Positions 44,455 through 53,715 of a stretch of 64,000 nucleotides of DNA are shown here, piece after piece (position 1 is the stretch's first letter; every line of letters starts with the position of its first letter). Where the stretch lies: positions 806,001 to 870,000 of the forward strand of contig NZ_FNFP01000001.1 in assembly GCF_900100845.1 (NCBI RefSeq). The letters are read 5' to 3'. The notes under the pieces are model-generated. The model did no database searches, was not told where the DNA came from, and saw nothing but the letters and a program-made list of their open reading frames with translations. The position numbers and the translations under genes were made by a program. Source of the stretch: Natronincola ferrireducens. Lineage in GTDB: Bacteria > Bacillota > Clostridia > Peptostreptococcales > Natronincolaceae.

Positions 44455-45081
44455 ATGATAAATTTGAAAAAATCTACTTATCTTAATTTAGTGAAGCATG
44501 ACTTTTCTTTAGAGATACTTGTGCATTCCAATAATGTTGCCAATATTGCTATAAAGATGGCTGATGTGATGAAGCTATGTCATAATGAAAAACTAAGACT
44601 CCACGAAGAAGCCCTATATCATGATATTGGTAAAAGTAAAATTCCTGAATCTATTTTGTATAAAACAGGAAGATTATCTACAGAAGAGTGGAAAATTATG
44701 ATGAAACATCCCATTTATTCAGAGGAGTTATATTTAAGTATTAGGAACTTAGATGAGGAGACGATAAAAATTGCACAAGTAATAAGGCATCACCATGAAA
44801 ATTGGGACGGCACAGGCTATCCTGATAAAATGGCTAAGAAAAGAATTCCATTACATAGTAGAATTATAAAGATAGCAGACATGTTTGAGGCTATGACCCA
44901 ACCTAGAATTTATAGACCTTTTAAAATAGAGAACACCTTAGAAGTGATGGAGCAGCTGGCGGGAAAGGAAATAGATCCATATATTTTTCACAAAACTTAT
45001 CCTATACTACATAAATTATTAGAGAATAACCTCCAAGAGAATACAATGCATTGGAAAGTGAAAAGTATTGTCGGTGGTTAA
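44455..45081 (+). CDS. HD-GYP-type phosphodiesterase
   Basis: 208 aa, a stand-alone HD-GYP domain. HSNNVANIA (about 22), YHDIGKSKIP (about 59; HD pair), IRHHHENWDGTGYPDKM (about 119; HHE and GYP) and IADMFEAMTQPR near 143 are the metal and substrate motifs. It would degrade c-di-GMP to pGpG or GMP in the cytoplasm. The c-di-GMP riboswitch before it gives direct feedback. AGGAGG lies 12 nt before the ATG, a little far. Confidence 0.9.
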   Translation: MINLKKSTYLNLVKHDFSLEILVHSNNVANIAIKMADVMKLCHNEKLRLHEEALYHDIGKSKIPESILYKTGRLSTEEWKIMMKHPIYSEELYLSIRNLDEETIKIAQVIRHHHENWDGTGYPDKMAKKRIPLHSRIIKIADMFEAMTQPRIYRPFKIENTLEVMEQLAGKEIDPYIFHKTYPILHKLLENNLQENTMHWKVKSIVGG

Positions 45082-45172
45082 CTAATCTATATTAAGGGAC
45101 TTCAATGATGACAACACAGTTTTTAATAAATTAAAATATTATCTAAGGCAATTAAGTTAAGAATAATAACTA

Positions 45173-45220
45173 AAAATCTCCACAAAACTAATAATTAGTA
45201 GTTTTGTGGAGATTTTTTAA
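45173..45220 (+). terminator. Terminator of the HD-GYP gene
   Basis: An 18-bp stem, AAAATCTCCACAAAACTA with its inverse around an 8-nt loop, then TTTTTT. Confidence 0.9.
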
Positions 45221-45322
45221 TAAAGTAGAGACTGGGTAAAAGGAATCTTTTGAAAAATATAGAATAAAAAAAGTGGCATTAAAAATCTCTAAATACAAAA
45301 TTATAAATAAAGAAAGGCATTG

Positions 45323-45938
45323 ATGAATATGACTTATGAAATTGAATTGATTAAAAAACATCAGCTTCAAACCAATCGTTGGTCAGGAGGAACTACAACT
45401 CAGCTTGCAATTTATCCTAAGGATGCTATCTATAGTAATGAAGGAAACTTCACATGGCGCTTAAGCTCAGCAAGGGTTGAAGTAGAGGAATCTGTTTTCA
45501 CACCACTCCCCAACATTCAGAGGGTTCTTATGATTATTGAAGGAGAACTCCTGCTACAACATCAAGGCCATCATAAAAGTATTTTAAAACCATTTGACCA
45601 AGATAGATTTAGCGGAAGCTGGACAACGAAAAGTGTTGGATTTTAATTTAATGATGGGTGAGGGCTGTGAAGGTGAATTGGAGGCTATACACCTTGAAGG
45701 AAATCAATCCAATAGTATGTCCTTCCATAGCAGAGAGGAATTTTCACAAAATGTTGAAGCTATCTATTGTGTAAAGGGACAAGTAAAATTAAAAATTTCA
45801 ATAGATAATAGTATGATCTTGGATGAAGGAGATATTATTTTAATAACAAAGAAAGGGAATTTCAGTGACCTGCAACTAGAGATGTATAACCTAAAGGATG
45901 AAAAAGCCCACCTAATTAGAACGAGTATCCACTACTAA
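45323..45938 (+). pseudogene. hutD: Frameshifted HutD-family protein
   Basis: The first frame gives NRWSGGTTTQLAIYP and WRLSSARVEVEESVFTPLP, the HutD/Ves cupin start, then FDQDRFSGSWTT before running to a stop at 45646. The +1 frame resumes as KVLDFNLMMGEGCEGELEAI and continues to 45938. Dropping one A of the AAAA at 45625-45628 restores a 200-residue protein. HutD is linked to histidine/urocanate use. Whether this is a true mutation or a reading error cannot be told. Confidence 0.75.
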
Positions 45939-46031
45939 AGAAGAAAGAAAATGATTTATAGAAAATTGCTATATACTAAAATAATATAACCCTATAAGGA
46001 AAATTAATAGCTATGGAAAAAACAGGGCAGG

Positions 46032-46111
46032 CTCAAGTCATTTACAGTAAATAAAGGGTGGACTATAGAAAAAACCTATAGGTAACCCACCTACAAGGTT
46101 GAAAACTTGAG
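46032..46111 (+). promoter_or_regulatory. Structured leader before purC
   Basis: CTCAAGT (46032) pairs with ACTTGAG (46105-46111). Inside it lie TTTAC...GTAAA (small) and GGGTGG...CCCACC with an inner CTATAG...CTATAG. The result is a three-way-junction-like fold ending 52 bp before the start. It does not match the guanine, ZTP, PRPP or THF aptamers I know. Confidence 0.5.
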
Positions 46112-46162
46112 TCAATGATGTATAATATGATTAAAAATTATAACCCAAAGGAGCTAGATGAA

Positions 46163-46852
46163 ATGAAGCTAATTTATCAGGGAAAAACAAAGGATATATA
46201 TGCTTTGGAGGATGGAAACTATTTACTTAGATTTAAGGATGATGTTACGGGAGAAAATGGTGTATTTGATCCAGGAGCCAATACCGTCGGTCTAACGATT
46301 GAAGGTGCTGGTAAGGCCGGTCTTAGATTAACAAAATTCTTTTTTGAAATCCTAAAAGAAAAAGGAATACCTACCCATTATGTTGATGCAAACGTTGAAG
46401 AGGCAACTATGACGGTGAAAACAGCAACGGTGTTTGGCAAGGGGATGGAGGTAATCTGTCGCTATAGGGCAGTAGGAAGCTTTTTACGCCGTTATGGTAT
46501 GTATGTAGAAGAAGGACAGTCATTAGATAGATTTGTGGAGGTTACCCTTAAGGATGATGAACGGCAGGACCCCCCTATTACTGAGGATGGGCTGGACATG
46601 CTGGGTATATTGTCAAAGGAAGAGTACAAAACATTAAAAGCCCTTACCCAAAGGATAGGAGATATAGTAAAGGAAGAATTAGCTAAAAAATCTATTGAGT
46701 TATATGATATTAAGTTTGAGTTTGGGCGCTTGAAGGAAAACAACGAAATTGTTTTAATCGATGAAATTTCTGGAGGAAACATGAGGGCCTATAAGGATGG
46801 TCAATATATTGAGCCATTAAAGCTAGAAAAATTAGTGATGGAAGGGGAGTAA
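46163..46852 (+). CDS. purC: Phosphoribosylaminoimidazole-succinocarboxamide synthase
   Basis: 229 aa from ATG 46163 (AAAGGAG, 9 nt spacing); an ATG at 46115 would add 16 residues absent from the family. LIYQGKTKDIYAL at 3-15 is the ATP site; EVICRYRAVGSFLRRYG near 96 and LIDEISGGNMRAY near 198 are SAICAR synthetase signatures. It joins aspartate to CAIR in purine synthesis. Standing apart from other pur genes, it is preceded by its own structured leader. Confidence 0.93.
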   Translation: MKLIYQGKTKDIYALEDGNYLLRFKDDVTGENGVFDPGANTVGLTIEGAGKAGLRLTKFFFEILKEKGIPTHYVDANVEEATMTVKTATVFGKGMEVICRYRAVGSFLRRYGMYVEEGQSLDRFVEVTLKDDERQDPPITEDGLDMLGILSKEEYKTLKALTQRIGDIVKEELAKKSIELYDIKFEFGRLKENNEIVLIDEISGGNMRAYKDGQYIEPLKLEKLVMEGE

Positions 46853-46891
46853 AAACTATTTATTAAAGTTATAAAGTTAAAAATTTAAAAA

Positions 46892-46955
46892 TTAGCACTC
46901 TATCACAGGGAGTGCTAATTTTTCTATTGACTGTAAATTCATATAATTGTATGAT
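46892..46955 (+). promoter_or_regulatory. CIRCE operator and promoter of htpG
   Basis: TTAGCACTC-N9-GAGTGCTAA (46892-46918) is a perfect CIRCE element, the binding site of HrcA. TTGACT (46927-46932) and TATGAT (46950-46955) with a 17-bp spacer follow at once. The dyad with the next T-run may also end purC transcripts. Confidence 0.9.
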
Positions 46956-47030
46956 AGATTTGTACAAAGGATGATAGTCCTTTAAATTTTTAAATATCTA
47001 CATAATATTAAATCATTAAGGAGGGTATTT

Positions 47031-48914
47031 ATGAGTAAAGAAAAAGGAAATTTGTCGATCCACAGTGAGAATATTTTTCCTATTATTAAAAAGTGGCTGT
47101 ATTCAGATCATGATATCTTCATTAGAGAGTTAATTTCCAATGCTTGTGATGCTATTACCAAGCTAAAAAGATTAAATAGTCTAGGAGAGGCCGACTTAGA
47201 TGGCAAAACAGATTTTCAGGTGAAGGTTATCCTAGATAAAACAGCAAGAACCTTAAAGTTCATCGATAATGGTATTGGTATGACGGAGGAGGAAGTAAAG
47301 AAATATATTAATCAGATTGCTTTTTCCGGGGCGGAAGATTTTCTTAAGACCTATAAGGATAAGGGAGATGCCGACCAAATTATCGGTCATTTTGGTCTTG
47401 GTTTTTATTCTGCCTTTATGGTGGCAGACATTGTAGAAATCGATACTTTATCCTATAAAAACGAGGCTGGGGCCGTTAAATGGTGTTGTGATGGTGGTAT
47501 AGAGTTTGAGATGGAGGATAGTAATAGAAGGGAAAGAGGTACAGAGATTACCCTTCACCTAGGACAGCAGGGAGAAACCTTCTTAAATGAATATACTGTG
47601 AAATCCACCATAGAAAAATACTGTTCCTTTATGCCCTACCCCATTTATTTTGACATAGCCGATAAAGAGCCAGAAAAGGATGGGGAAGGCAATATCATTA
47701 TTACTGAACCTAAAGCTTTAAATGACACATTACCACTATATACAAAACAGCCAAATAGTTGTACAGATGAAGAGTACAAGGAATTTTACCAAAAAACCTT
47801 TAAGGATTTTCGAGAACCACTTTTTTGGATTCATCTCAATATGGACTATCCCTTTAACTTGAAGGGGATTCTTTACTTCCCTAAATTGAACACACAGTTT
47901 GATACTATGGAGGGACAGATTAAGCTATACAACAGCCAGGTTTTTGTAGCTGATAACATTAAAGAAGCTATACCAGAATTTTTACTGCTTCTAAAGGGAA
48001 TTATAGATTGCCCTGATCTACCCCTAAATGTGTCTAGGAGTTTTCTACAAAATGATGGTTTCGTAAGGAAAATTTCTGATTACATTACTAAGAAGGTAGC
48101 AGATAAATTAAACAGCCTCTTTAAATCAGAACGAGAAAACTTCCAAAAATTCTGGGATGATATTAGTCCCTTTGTTAAATACGGTCTCATAAAAGATAAC
48201 AAATTTTATGAAAAAATAGAATCTATTATTCTATATAAGACCACACAACAGCAATATGTAACCCTTGAAGAGTATTTTGAAAAGCATGATGGAAAACTAA
48301 ACAAGGAAGTCTACTATGTTACAGATACTGTTCAACAGGCCCAGTATATTCAAATGATGCAGGCCCATGGGATAGAAGCTGTTGTTTTAGATCATGGTAT
48401 TGATTCCGCCTTTATATCCCACCTTGAGATGAAAAAGAATGATATCAGCTTTAAACGAGTGGATTCAAACATCTCAGAGGTAATAAAAGATATGGATGAG
48501 GCCCCTGATGAAGAAACAGCCACAAAGGAAAGGGATATTCTGACGAAGGTTTTCAAAAATGCTTTAAATAAAGAGGATTGTCAAATCCAGCTTGAAAGCT
48601 TGAAGTCTGAGGATGTTGCAGGAATGATTATTCTGTCAGAAGAGAGCAGAAGAATGCAGGAAATGATGAAAATGTACAGTATGGGGGAATTAAATGCTGG
48701 CATGATGGGAAGTGAAGAAACCCTTGTACTGAATAAAAAACACCCTCTTGTTCAATATATTTTAGAACGGGGTGAAGAGAAGACAGAAGCAGTGGATTTG
48801 ATTGCTCAACAGGTATATGATTTAGCAGTATTAAGTCATAAGTCCCTTTCTCCTGAAGCCATGACAAACTTTATTAAGAGAAGTCATCAAATCATGAGAT
48901 ATATGATTGGATAA
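47031..48914 (+). CDS. htpG: Hsp90-family chaperone HtpG
   Basis: 627 aa, full length. The GHKL ATPase domain shows RELISNACDAITKLKRL (about 30-46), DNGIGMTEEEVKKYI (about 83) and GHFGLGFYSAFMVAD (about 121). The middle and dimerisation domains follow, with a conserved LNVSRSFLQND near 333. It folds client proteins under stress in the cytoplasm. AAGGAGGGT precedes the ATG. A perfect CIRCE element places it under HrcA, unlike B. subtilis htpG. Confidence 0.95.
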   Translation: MSKEKGNLSIHSENIFPIIKKWLYSDHDIFIRELISNACDAITKLKRLNSLGEADLDGKTDFQVKVILDKTARTLKFIDNGIGMTEEEVKKYINQIAFSGAEDFLKTYKDKGDADQIIGHFGLGFYSAFMVADIVEIDTLSYKNEAGAVKWCCDGGIEFEMEDSNRRERGTEITLHLGQQGETFLNEYTVKSTIEKYCSFMPYPIYFDIADKEPEKDGEGNIIITEPKALNDTLPLYTKQPNSCTDEEYKEFYQKTFKDFREPLFWIHLNMDYPFNLKGILYFPKLNTQFDTMEGQIKLYNSQVFVADNIKEAIPEFLLLLKGIIDCPDLPLNVSRSFLQNDGFVRKISDYITKKVADKLNSLFKSERENFQKFWDDISPFVKYGLIKDNKFYEKIESIILYKTTQQQYVTLEEYFEKHDGKLNKEVYYVTDTVQQAQYIQMMQAHGIEAVVLDHGIDSAFISHLEMKKNDISFKRVDSNISEVIKDMDEAPDEETATKERDILTKVFKNALNKEDCQIQLESLKSEDVAGMIILSEESRRMQEMMKMYSMGELNAGMMGSEETLVLNKKHPLVQYILERGEEKTEAVDLIAQQVYDLAVLSHKSLSPEAMTNFIKRSHQIMRYMIG

Positions 48915-48948
48915 AAAACTTAATTTTTTATTGAATTGTACCCTATAA

Positions 48949-48983
48949 AAAAGCATCTACAGAGAAGTTTGTAGGTGCTTTTT
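48949..48983 (+). terminator. Terminator of htpG
   Basis: AAAAGCATCTAC pairs with GTAGGTGCTTTT (one G-T pair), then T-run. The remaining gap to 49309 holds no gene I can see. Confidence 0.85.
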
Positions 48984-49309
48984 CAATATTGAGATTAGAA
49001 GAACTGGAACCCCTGGTGTAATCATAAGAGATAGAGGATATACGTAACAAACAAAGTATTCTTTAATAAAACTATTTAACCTTGGGAGACAAATCCAGTT
49101 GATTTATTGAAAAACACTATATCAAAGAAGGTGATGTCTTTGTAATAGTGTGGTAAAATGATAGAGAAATAAAAACCCTTTAAATTACATGCCAAAATTT
49201 TACTGTATAAATAAAGTCCTTTATTTGGAAAGAATATCAACTAATAGGATGATTTTTTAGGGATATAGCTACATAAGAAATAAATATGATAAAAGAAAGA
49301 AGGTCAAGC

Positions 49310-50152
49310 ATGATAGATTTAGGCGTAATGCAAACACTCCAGGTGGTTAAAACCACTTCCTTTGGAGTTTATTTAAACTCAAAGGATAACAAAAGAGATG
49401 ACAATATTCTATTACCAAAGAAACAAGTACCTGAAGGAATTGCAGTAGGGGATGAAATAGAAGTATTTGTTTATAAAGATTCTGAAGATAGAATAATTGC
49501 CACAACCGAAAAACCTAAGATAACCCTTGGAGAAATAGGGCTGCTAAGGGTAGTGGAAACCACAAAAATAGGAGCATTTTTAGACTGGGGCTTAGAAAAG
49601 GATTTATTGCTACCCTTTAAAGAACAAATTGGTAGGGTTTATAAAGATAAGGAATGTTTAGTAGGTTTGTATATAGATAAAAGTGACAGATTATGTGGAA
49701 CTATGGATATATATCAATTCCTCAGCAGTGAATCTCCTTATCAAGTAGACGACAGAGTACAAGGAACCATTTACAGTATACATAGAGAAATAGGTGCATT
49801 CGTAGCAGTAGATAACAAATATCATGGTTTAATACCTCAAAAGGAATTCATAGGGAATTATAAGCCTGGTGACCAAATAGAAGGTAGAGTAACAAAGGTA
49901 AAAGAAGATGGGAAGCTGGATTTAAGCTTAAAGGAAAAAGCCTATAAACAAATGGGGGAAGATGCAGACTACATTTTAGAAAAAATGAAGGCCCAAGGTG
50001 GAAGTCTGCCATTGGATGATAATAGTGATCCAGATAAAATAAAAGATGAATTAAATATGAGTAAACGAGCCTTTAAGAGGGCAGTAGGAAAATTATTAAA
50101 AGAAGGAGAAATCAAATTCACAGAAAAGGGTATAGAGTTATTGAAAAAATAA
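49310..50152 (+). CDS. cvfB: CvfB-like S1-domain RNA-binding protein
   Basis: 280 aa from ATG 49310 (AGAAGG, 9 nt); 49286 lacks a site. Three S1-type OB folds at about 5-65, 70-135 and 145-210 (for example GLIPQKEF and GRVTKVKEDGKLDLSLKEK) precede a C-terminal winged helix (MSKRAFKRAVGKLLKEGEI). The order matches CvfB/YitL, which bind RNA and influence gene expression. Confidence 0.88.
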   Translation: MIDLGVMQTLQVVKTTSFGVYLNSKDNKRDDNILLPKKQVPEGIAVGDEIEVFVYKDSEDRIIATTEKPKITLGEIGLLRVVETTKIGAFLDWGLEKDLLLPFKEQIGRVYKDKECLVGLYIDKSDRLCGTMDIYQFLSSESPYQVDDRVQGTIYSIHREIGAFVAVDNKYHGLIPQKEFIGNYKPGDQIEGRVTKVKEDGKLDLSLKEKAYKQMGEDADYILEKMKAQGGSLPLDDNSDPDKIKDELNMSKRAFKRAVGKLLKEGEIKFTEKGIELLKK

Positions 50153-50187
50153 GAAATATATCTATATTACTTTAAGGGAGTGCTGAT

Positions 50188-50730
50188 ATGATTAAAAGAA
50201 TAAAAGTAAAGTTAAATATTATAGAAGGCATGCTCTATTATTGGCAAGCAACCAGCGAGAAGGAAAAGGTAGGAGAGAGCTATATCATCAATATGGCTGA
50301 ACTACCAGAAATGGCCTATATCTATGATGATGAGTTTAACAAAGAGTCTGTAAGAAAAGTACTTAGTGCCATATCCAACAGAGAAATCCTTAATAGCGAA
50401 AGCAGGAAGGAAAGAAAATTTTGGAACAATAATATGTGGATGCTAGAAGACCTAGAATATACCAACATGATGATAGCACCATTGAAAACTTTGAATTTGG
50501 ATGGCATTATTGAAAAATTAAATAATCAAAGTCTCCAATCAAAGGATGAAGAACTGGAAGTCCTATTTATCCCTGGGCATCATGATGAATATTTAATTGC
50601 TGACAACAAATTAGTCATCAACTTTTTTAGAGTTAAGGCAGATCTATATGAGGAAAACAAGGTGACCATTGGAGACACCCCTTTAGTGGATTATATACAG
50701 GAGAAGCTAACAGAATTAATAAAAAAATAA
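50188..50730 (+). CDS. Conserved-looking hypothetical protein
   Basis: 180 aa, no membrane helix or signal peptide, no family recognised. Mixed alpha/beta composition, with LFIPGHHDEYLIADNKLVIN near 133-152. Begins 36 bp after cvfB with AAGGGAGTG before its ATG, so it is probably co-transcribed. A strong terminator follows. Confidence 0.7.
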   Translation: MIKRIKVKLNIIEGMLYYWQATSEKEKVGESYIINMAELPEMAYIYDDEFNKESVRKVLSAISNREILNSESRKERKFWNNNMWMLEDLEYTNMMIAPLKTLNLDGIIEKLNNQSLQSKDEELEVLFIPGHHDEYLIADNKLVINFFRVKADLYEENKVTIGDTPLVDYIQEKLTELIKK

Positions 50731-50741
50731 AGATAAGATAT

Positions 50742-50785
50742 AAAATAGCAGCCCCTCCCTTAGGAGAGAAGCTGCTATTTTATAC
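50742..50785. terminator. Bidirectional terminator
   Basis: AAAATAGCAGC pairs exactly with GCTGCTATTTT around an 18-nt loop between convergent genes. Confidence 0.8.
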
Positions 50786-50794
50786 TTTATACTT

Positions 50795-51616
50795 TTATTG
50801 TCTCCATTTTAAAAATATATTTTCCAGCCATACAATTAACTGGTACATTAAGGCAGTTGCAATAGCAAGAATAATAACTCCCGCCATAACGATGTCTAAT
50901 CTAAATACCTGACCACCATAAACGATCAAATAACCTAAGCCAGCCTTAGAAACCAAGAATTCCCCTACAATAACACCTACCCAGGACATACCGATGTTAA
51001 TTTTCATAGTATTAATCATGGTAGGGACACTAGCTGGAAGAACAACCTTCTGTAATACTTGATATTTATTGGCCCCAAAGGTCTTCAGCATCTTAATCTT
51101 TTCTTCATCGACTTCTTTAAAACCATTATAAGTAGCTAAGATTGTAACGACAAGTGAAATTGCCAATGCAGTTACGATAATACCCCGCATCCCCGCACCA
51201 GCCCAAATGATAATAATAGGTCCAAGGGCTATCTTAGGCAGGGCATTTAGGACAACCAAATAGGGGTCCAATACTTTAGCTATAAAGTCAGACCACCATA
51301 GCATGATGGCAATGATCGTTCCCAGTATGGTTCCTATAATAAAACCCATAACAGCTTCAAAAACTGAAATAGCTGTATGTTTAAAGAGGGAACCATCCTC
51401 TATCAAATTAAGAATTAAAGTAAAAATAGCCGAAGGTTTACTGGTGAAAAAAGGATCGATCCAACGTAGGGTGGCAGCTATTTCCCATAATAATAGAAAT
51501 CCTACTAAAACGCCTACTTGAGATAACTTTATTTTTATTCTATACTGTTTTATACTTTTTAAATATTCAATATGGCTGGAGGAGTGCTGAGGGCTTTCAA
51601 GGTTATTATTTAACAT
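50795..51616 (-). CDS. ABC transporter permease, SsuC/TauC type
   Basis: 273 aa with six membrane helices; GVLVGFLLLWEIAATLRWID near 33-52 and the EAA-loop region TFGANKYQVLQKVVLPASVP near 175-195 are typical of nitrate/sulfonate/taurine-type permeases. Its ATPase partner overlaps the start but is truncated, and no binding protein gene is near, so the transporter is probably dead or served by distant parts. Confidence 0.85.
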   Translation of the reverse strand: MLNNNLESPQHSSSHIEYLKSIKQYRIKIKLSQVGVLVGFLLLWEIAATLRWIDPFFTSKPSAIFTLILNLIEDGSLFKHTAISVFEAVMGFIIGTILGTIIAIMLWWSDFIAKVLDPYLVVLNALPKIALGPIIIIWAGAGMRGIIVTALAISLVVTILATYNGFKEVDEEKIKMLKTFGANKYQVLQKVVLPASVPTMINTMKINIGMSWVGVIVGEFLVSKAGLGYLIVYGGQVFRLDIVMAGVIILAIATALMYQLIVWLENIFLKWRQ

Positions 51617-51803
51617 AAATATCTAGCTCCTTCCATATTTTATTGAAATAATGCCTAAACTCAGGGGCCTCACGACACTTTAGAGGTGTACGCTTTCCAT
51701 CTGCGCAGGTTAGAGCTATATTATGAATATTTTTAATAGAAGATGGTCTATTAGAAAGCACAATTACTCTATCTGCCATAGAGATAGCTTCTGCTATGTT
51801 CAC
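51606..51803 (-). pseudogene. C-terminal fragment of the ABC ATPase
   Basis: Only the last 65 residues remain: NIAEAISMADRVIVLSNRPS follows the usual Walker-B/H-loop region, which is missing. The break lies at about 51800, right where the VTHNIAEA sequence should begin. Sequence beyond it belongs to another, plus-strand locus, so a deletion or insertion joined them. Confidence 0.8.
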
Positions 51804-51851
51804 ATAAATGCGACTAAGGAACTTCTTAGGAGAAAGAAAATTAAAGTAGTA

Positions 51852-52007
51852 GTGAATAAACCTAACCCAGATGAACTAGAAAATCTGACAACCGATACAG
51901 TTGCTAAAATAGCCATGCTTACAATCAATAATCTCCCTCAAAATCAACGGTTAGCTACCTTAGAGGAGATATTGAGGAGGTTAAAGACTGCAGATTTTGT
52001 CGAATAA
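51852..52007 (+). CDS. Small protein before the DUF2726 gene
   Basis: 51 aa if begun at GTG 51852; an open frame reaches back to 51723 but that part overlaps the broken ATPase. The sequence ends NQRLATLEEILRRLKTADFV. A decayed relative (ATLDEVLKKLNSCDFV) lies at 58600-58650 in the same position relative to a DUF2726 remnant. No function known; the start is uncertain, with AGGAG 19 nt upstream. Confidence 0.45.
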   Translation: MNKPNPDELENLTTDTVAKIAMLTINNLPQNQRLATLEEILRRLKTADFVE

Positions 52008-52115
52008 GGGTGAACGATAAAAATGAGAAATCTTACAGAATTATGGAATAATATGGAACTAATTAGTACAATAGAATTAGGTTCTATTTTCTAATTGTAT
52101 AAAGGAGGACGGGCT

Positions 52116-52808
52116 ATGAGTAACAATAACAGTGGTTGTCTATCAGTGTTATTCCCATTCTTAAAACTTACTGGAAAACAACATGAGGAGTGTCAAGAAC
52201 TACCTAATATAGAAAAAGAAAAATTACCTTATGCTAAGAGAGATGACTTTCTATCCCCATCTGAACTATCTTTTTATAAAGTTTTGAGACAAGCTGTAGG
52301 AGAAGAAATACTAATTTGTCCAAAGGTTGGATTGAAAGAAATATTCTTTGTAAAAACCAGAGATAGAGGGGGATTTTCAACATACCACAATAAAATAGAT
52401 CGCAAGCATGTAGACTTCTTACTATGTAGAACTGACAACCTGCAACCTATCTGTGGAATAGAATTAGACGACACCTCCCATCAAAAACAATCTCGTATTG
52501 AGAGGGATAATTTTGTTGAAGAGGTTTTTGAGACAAGCAATCTTCCTTTGTTGAGATTTAAAAATAGAGTGAGCTACACCTTTTCAGAGGTTAAGGAAAG
52601 CCTTGATAAGGTGCTGAATGGCATAGATATTAAAGCTGCAGAGACTGCTGAAAGCATCAGTGGAGAGGAACTAACAATACCTATATGCCCTAAATGTGGA
52701 ATACCTATGGTAAAGCGGACAGTAAGCAAAGGTGAAAATAAGGGAAAAGAGTTTTACGGCTGCCCTAATTTCCCTAGGTGTCGGGAGACGGTTGATGTTG
52801 AGAAGTAG
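52116..52808 (+). CDS. DUF2726 nuclease-like protein with topoisomerase-type zinc ribbon
   Basis: 230 aa from ATG 52116 after AAAGGAGG. Residues about 48-165 are DUF2726, a PD-(D/E)XK-like fold (DFLLCRTDNLQPICGIELDD, Asp and Glu of the core). Residues about 188-225 are a four-Cys ribbon (CPKCGIPMVKR...FYGCPNFPRCRE) as in topoisomerase I tails, suggesting nucleic-acid binding. A broken paralogue lies at 58728. Confidence 0.8.
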   Translation: MSNNNSGCLSVLFPFLKLTGKQHEECQELPNIEKEKLPYAKRDDFLSPSELSFYKVLRQAVGEEILICPKVGLKEIFFVKTRDRGGFSTYHNKIDRKHVDFLLCRTDNLQPICGIELDDTSHQKQSRIERDNFVEEVFETSNLPLLRFKNRVSYTFSEVKESLDKVLNGIDIKAAETAESISGEELTIPICPKCGIPMVKRTVSKGENKGKEFYGCPNFPRCRETVDVEK

Positions 52809-52930
52809 CAAGATATTTTATCAACCTAATATTTCTCAGCTTATTACATTTTAGTTAGCTAGCTTCTAGTAGACGTTTAATTCCTGTCTTGCTGCGAAAG
52901 TTAGGGTGCAATATTAAATAAAAAGGTGCA

Positions 52931-53020
52931 GTTATAAGCAGATATTTACGAAACAAGGTTCGTAAATGCATACATATAAGTATAGAAAACGAAGTTGTAT
53001 TCGTGGATGCAAGAGTTATG
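52931..53020 (+). repeat. Recombination-like site, family C (2)
   Basis: GTTATAAGCAGATATTTACG, AACAAGGTTCGTAAAT and TTGTATTCGTGGATGCAAGA match 14740-14837 in order. It ends in GTTATG and opens the second array. The following GATATCGGCTGC recalls leader i. Confidence 0.6.
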
Positions 53021-53063
53021 TAAAAGGCTGTACATAGATATCGGCTGCAAAGGAGAAAAAGAG

Positions 53064-53705
53064 ATGTTGGGAGATATATTAGTTATCATAGGAATTTTTT
53101 ATTTAAGTGTTTTCATACACGAAATTGGACATTGTGTGATGCCAAGGATGGTTGGAATAAAAGAATTCAATAATATTTATTTGGGGATTGGAAATGAACT
53201 TCGTAGGTTTAAAGTAGGGGATTTAAGTATAGTAATAAATAAATTTTTAGTTCCATTTGGATATGTTGGAGGAAAAGAAAAAACTAATTATGATAGTTTC
53301 AATGTTCTGCAAAGAGCTCTCGTTCACTTAGGCGGTATTATCTTTAATTTAGCTATAGCTGTAATGGCATTTGGAGTAATTTATTACTCAAGTTATGATT
53401 TTCTCTTGATCGGAAGCATTGCATCATTGATACCATATATTCTTAAAAGCGTTGTGCATAGTTCACTATGGGTTTTTCAAAATGGGTTTGAAGGGGTGGG
53501 TGCATTACTTAATGCCAAAACTAATCTAGGAACATATTTCTATTTTTATATTTTCGGTATTATTAATAGTTTTATATTTATATTCAATACAATACCAATC
53601 CCAATGATGATAAAGAATGGCAAGATATTATTCAATGATGGAGGTCAATTCATCTTCAAAGGGTTGTTAAACAAGGGTACAGCTTCAAGTAAAGAGTGTA
53701 GATAA
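53064..53705 (+). CDS. Cassette gene: M50-type site-2 protease-like membrane protein
   Basis: 213 aa from ATG 53064 after AAAGGAG; a frame from 52995 overlaps the recombination site. FIHEIGH near 19-25 is the HExxH zinc motif in the first helix. The later NTIPIPM...NDGGQ (near 182-198) is the N-PxP/DGG motif of the third core helix. It should cut substrates within the membrane. Flanked by family C and family B sites, so a mobile cassette. Confidence 0.75.
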   Translation: MLGDILVIIGIFYLSVFIHEIGHCVMPRMVGIKEFNNIYLGIGNELRRFKVGDLSIVINKFLVPFGYVGGKEKTNYDSFNVLQRALVHLGGIIFNLAIAVMAFGVIYYSSYDFLLIGSIASLIPYILKSVVHSSLWVFQNGFEGVGALLNAKTNLGTYFYFYIFGIINSFIFIFNTIPIPMMIKNGKILFNDGGQFIFKGLLNKGTASSKECR

Positions 53706-53715
53706 TCAGCCCTTC

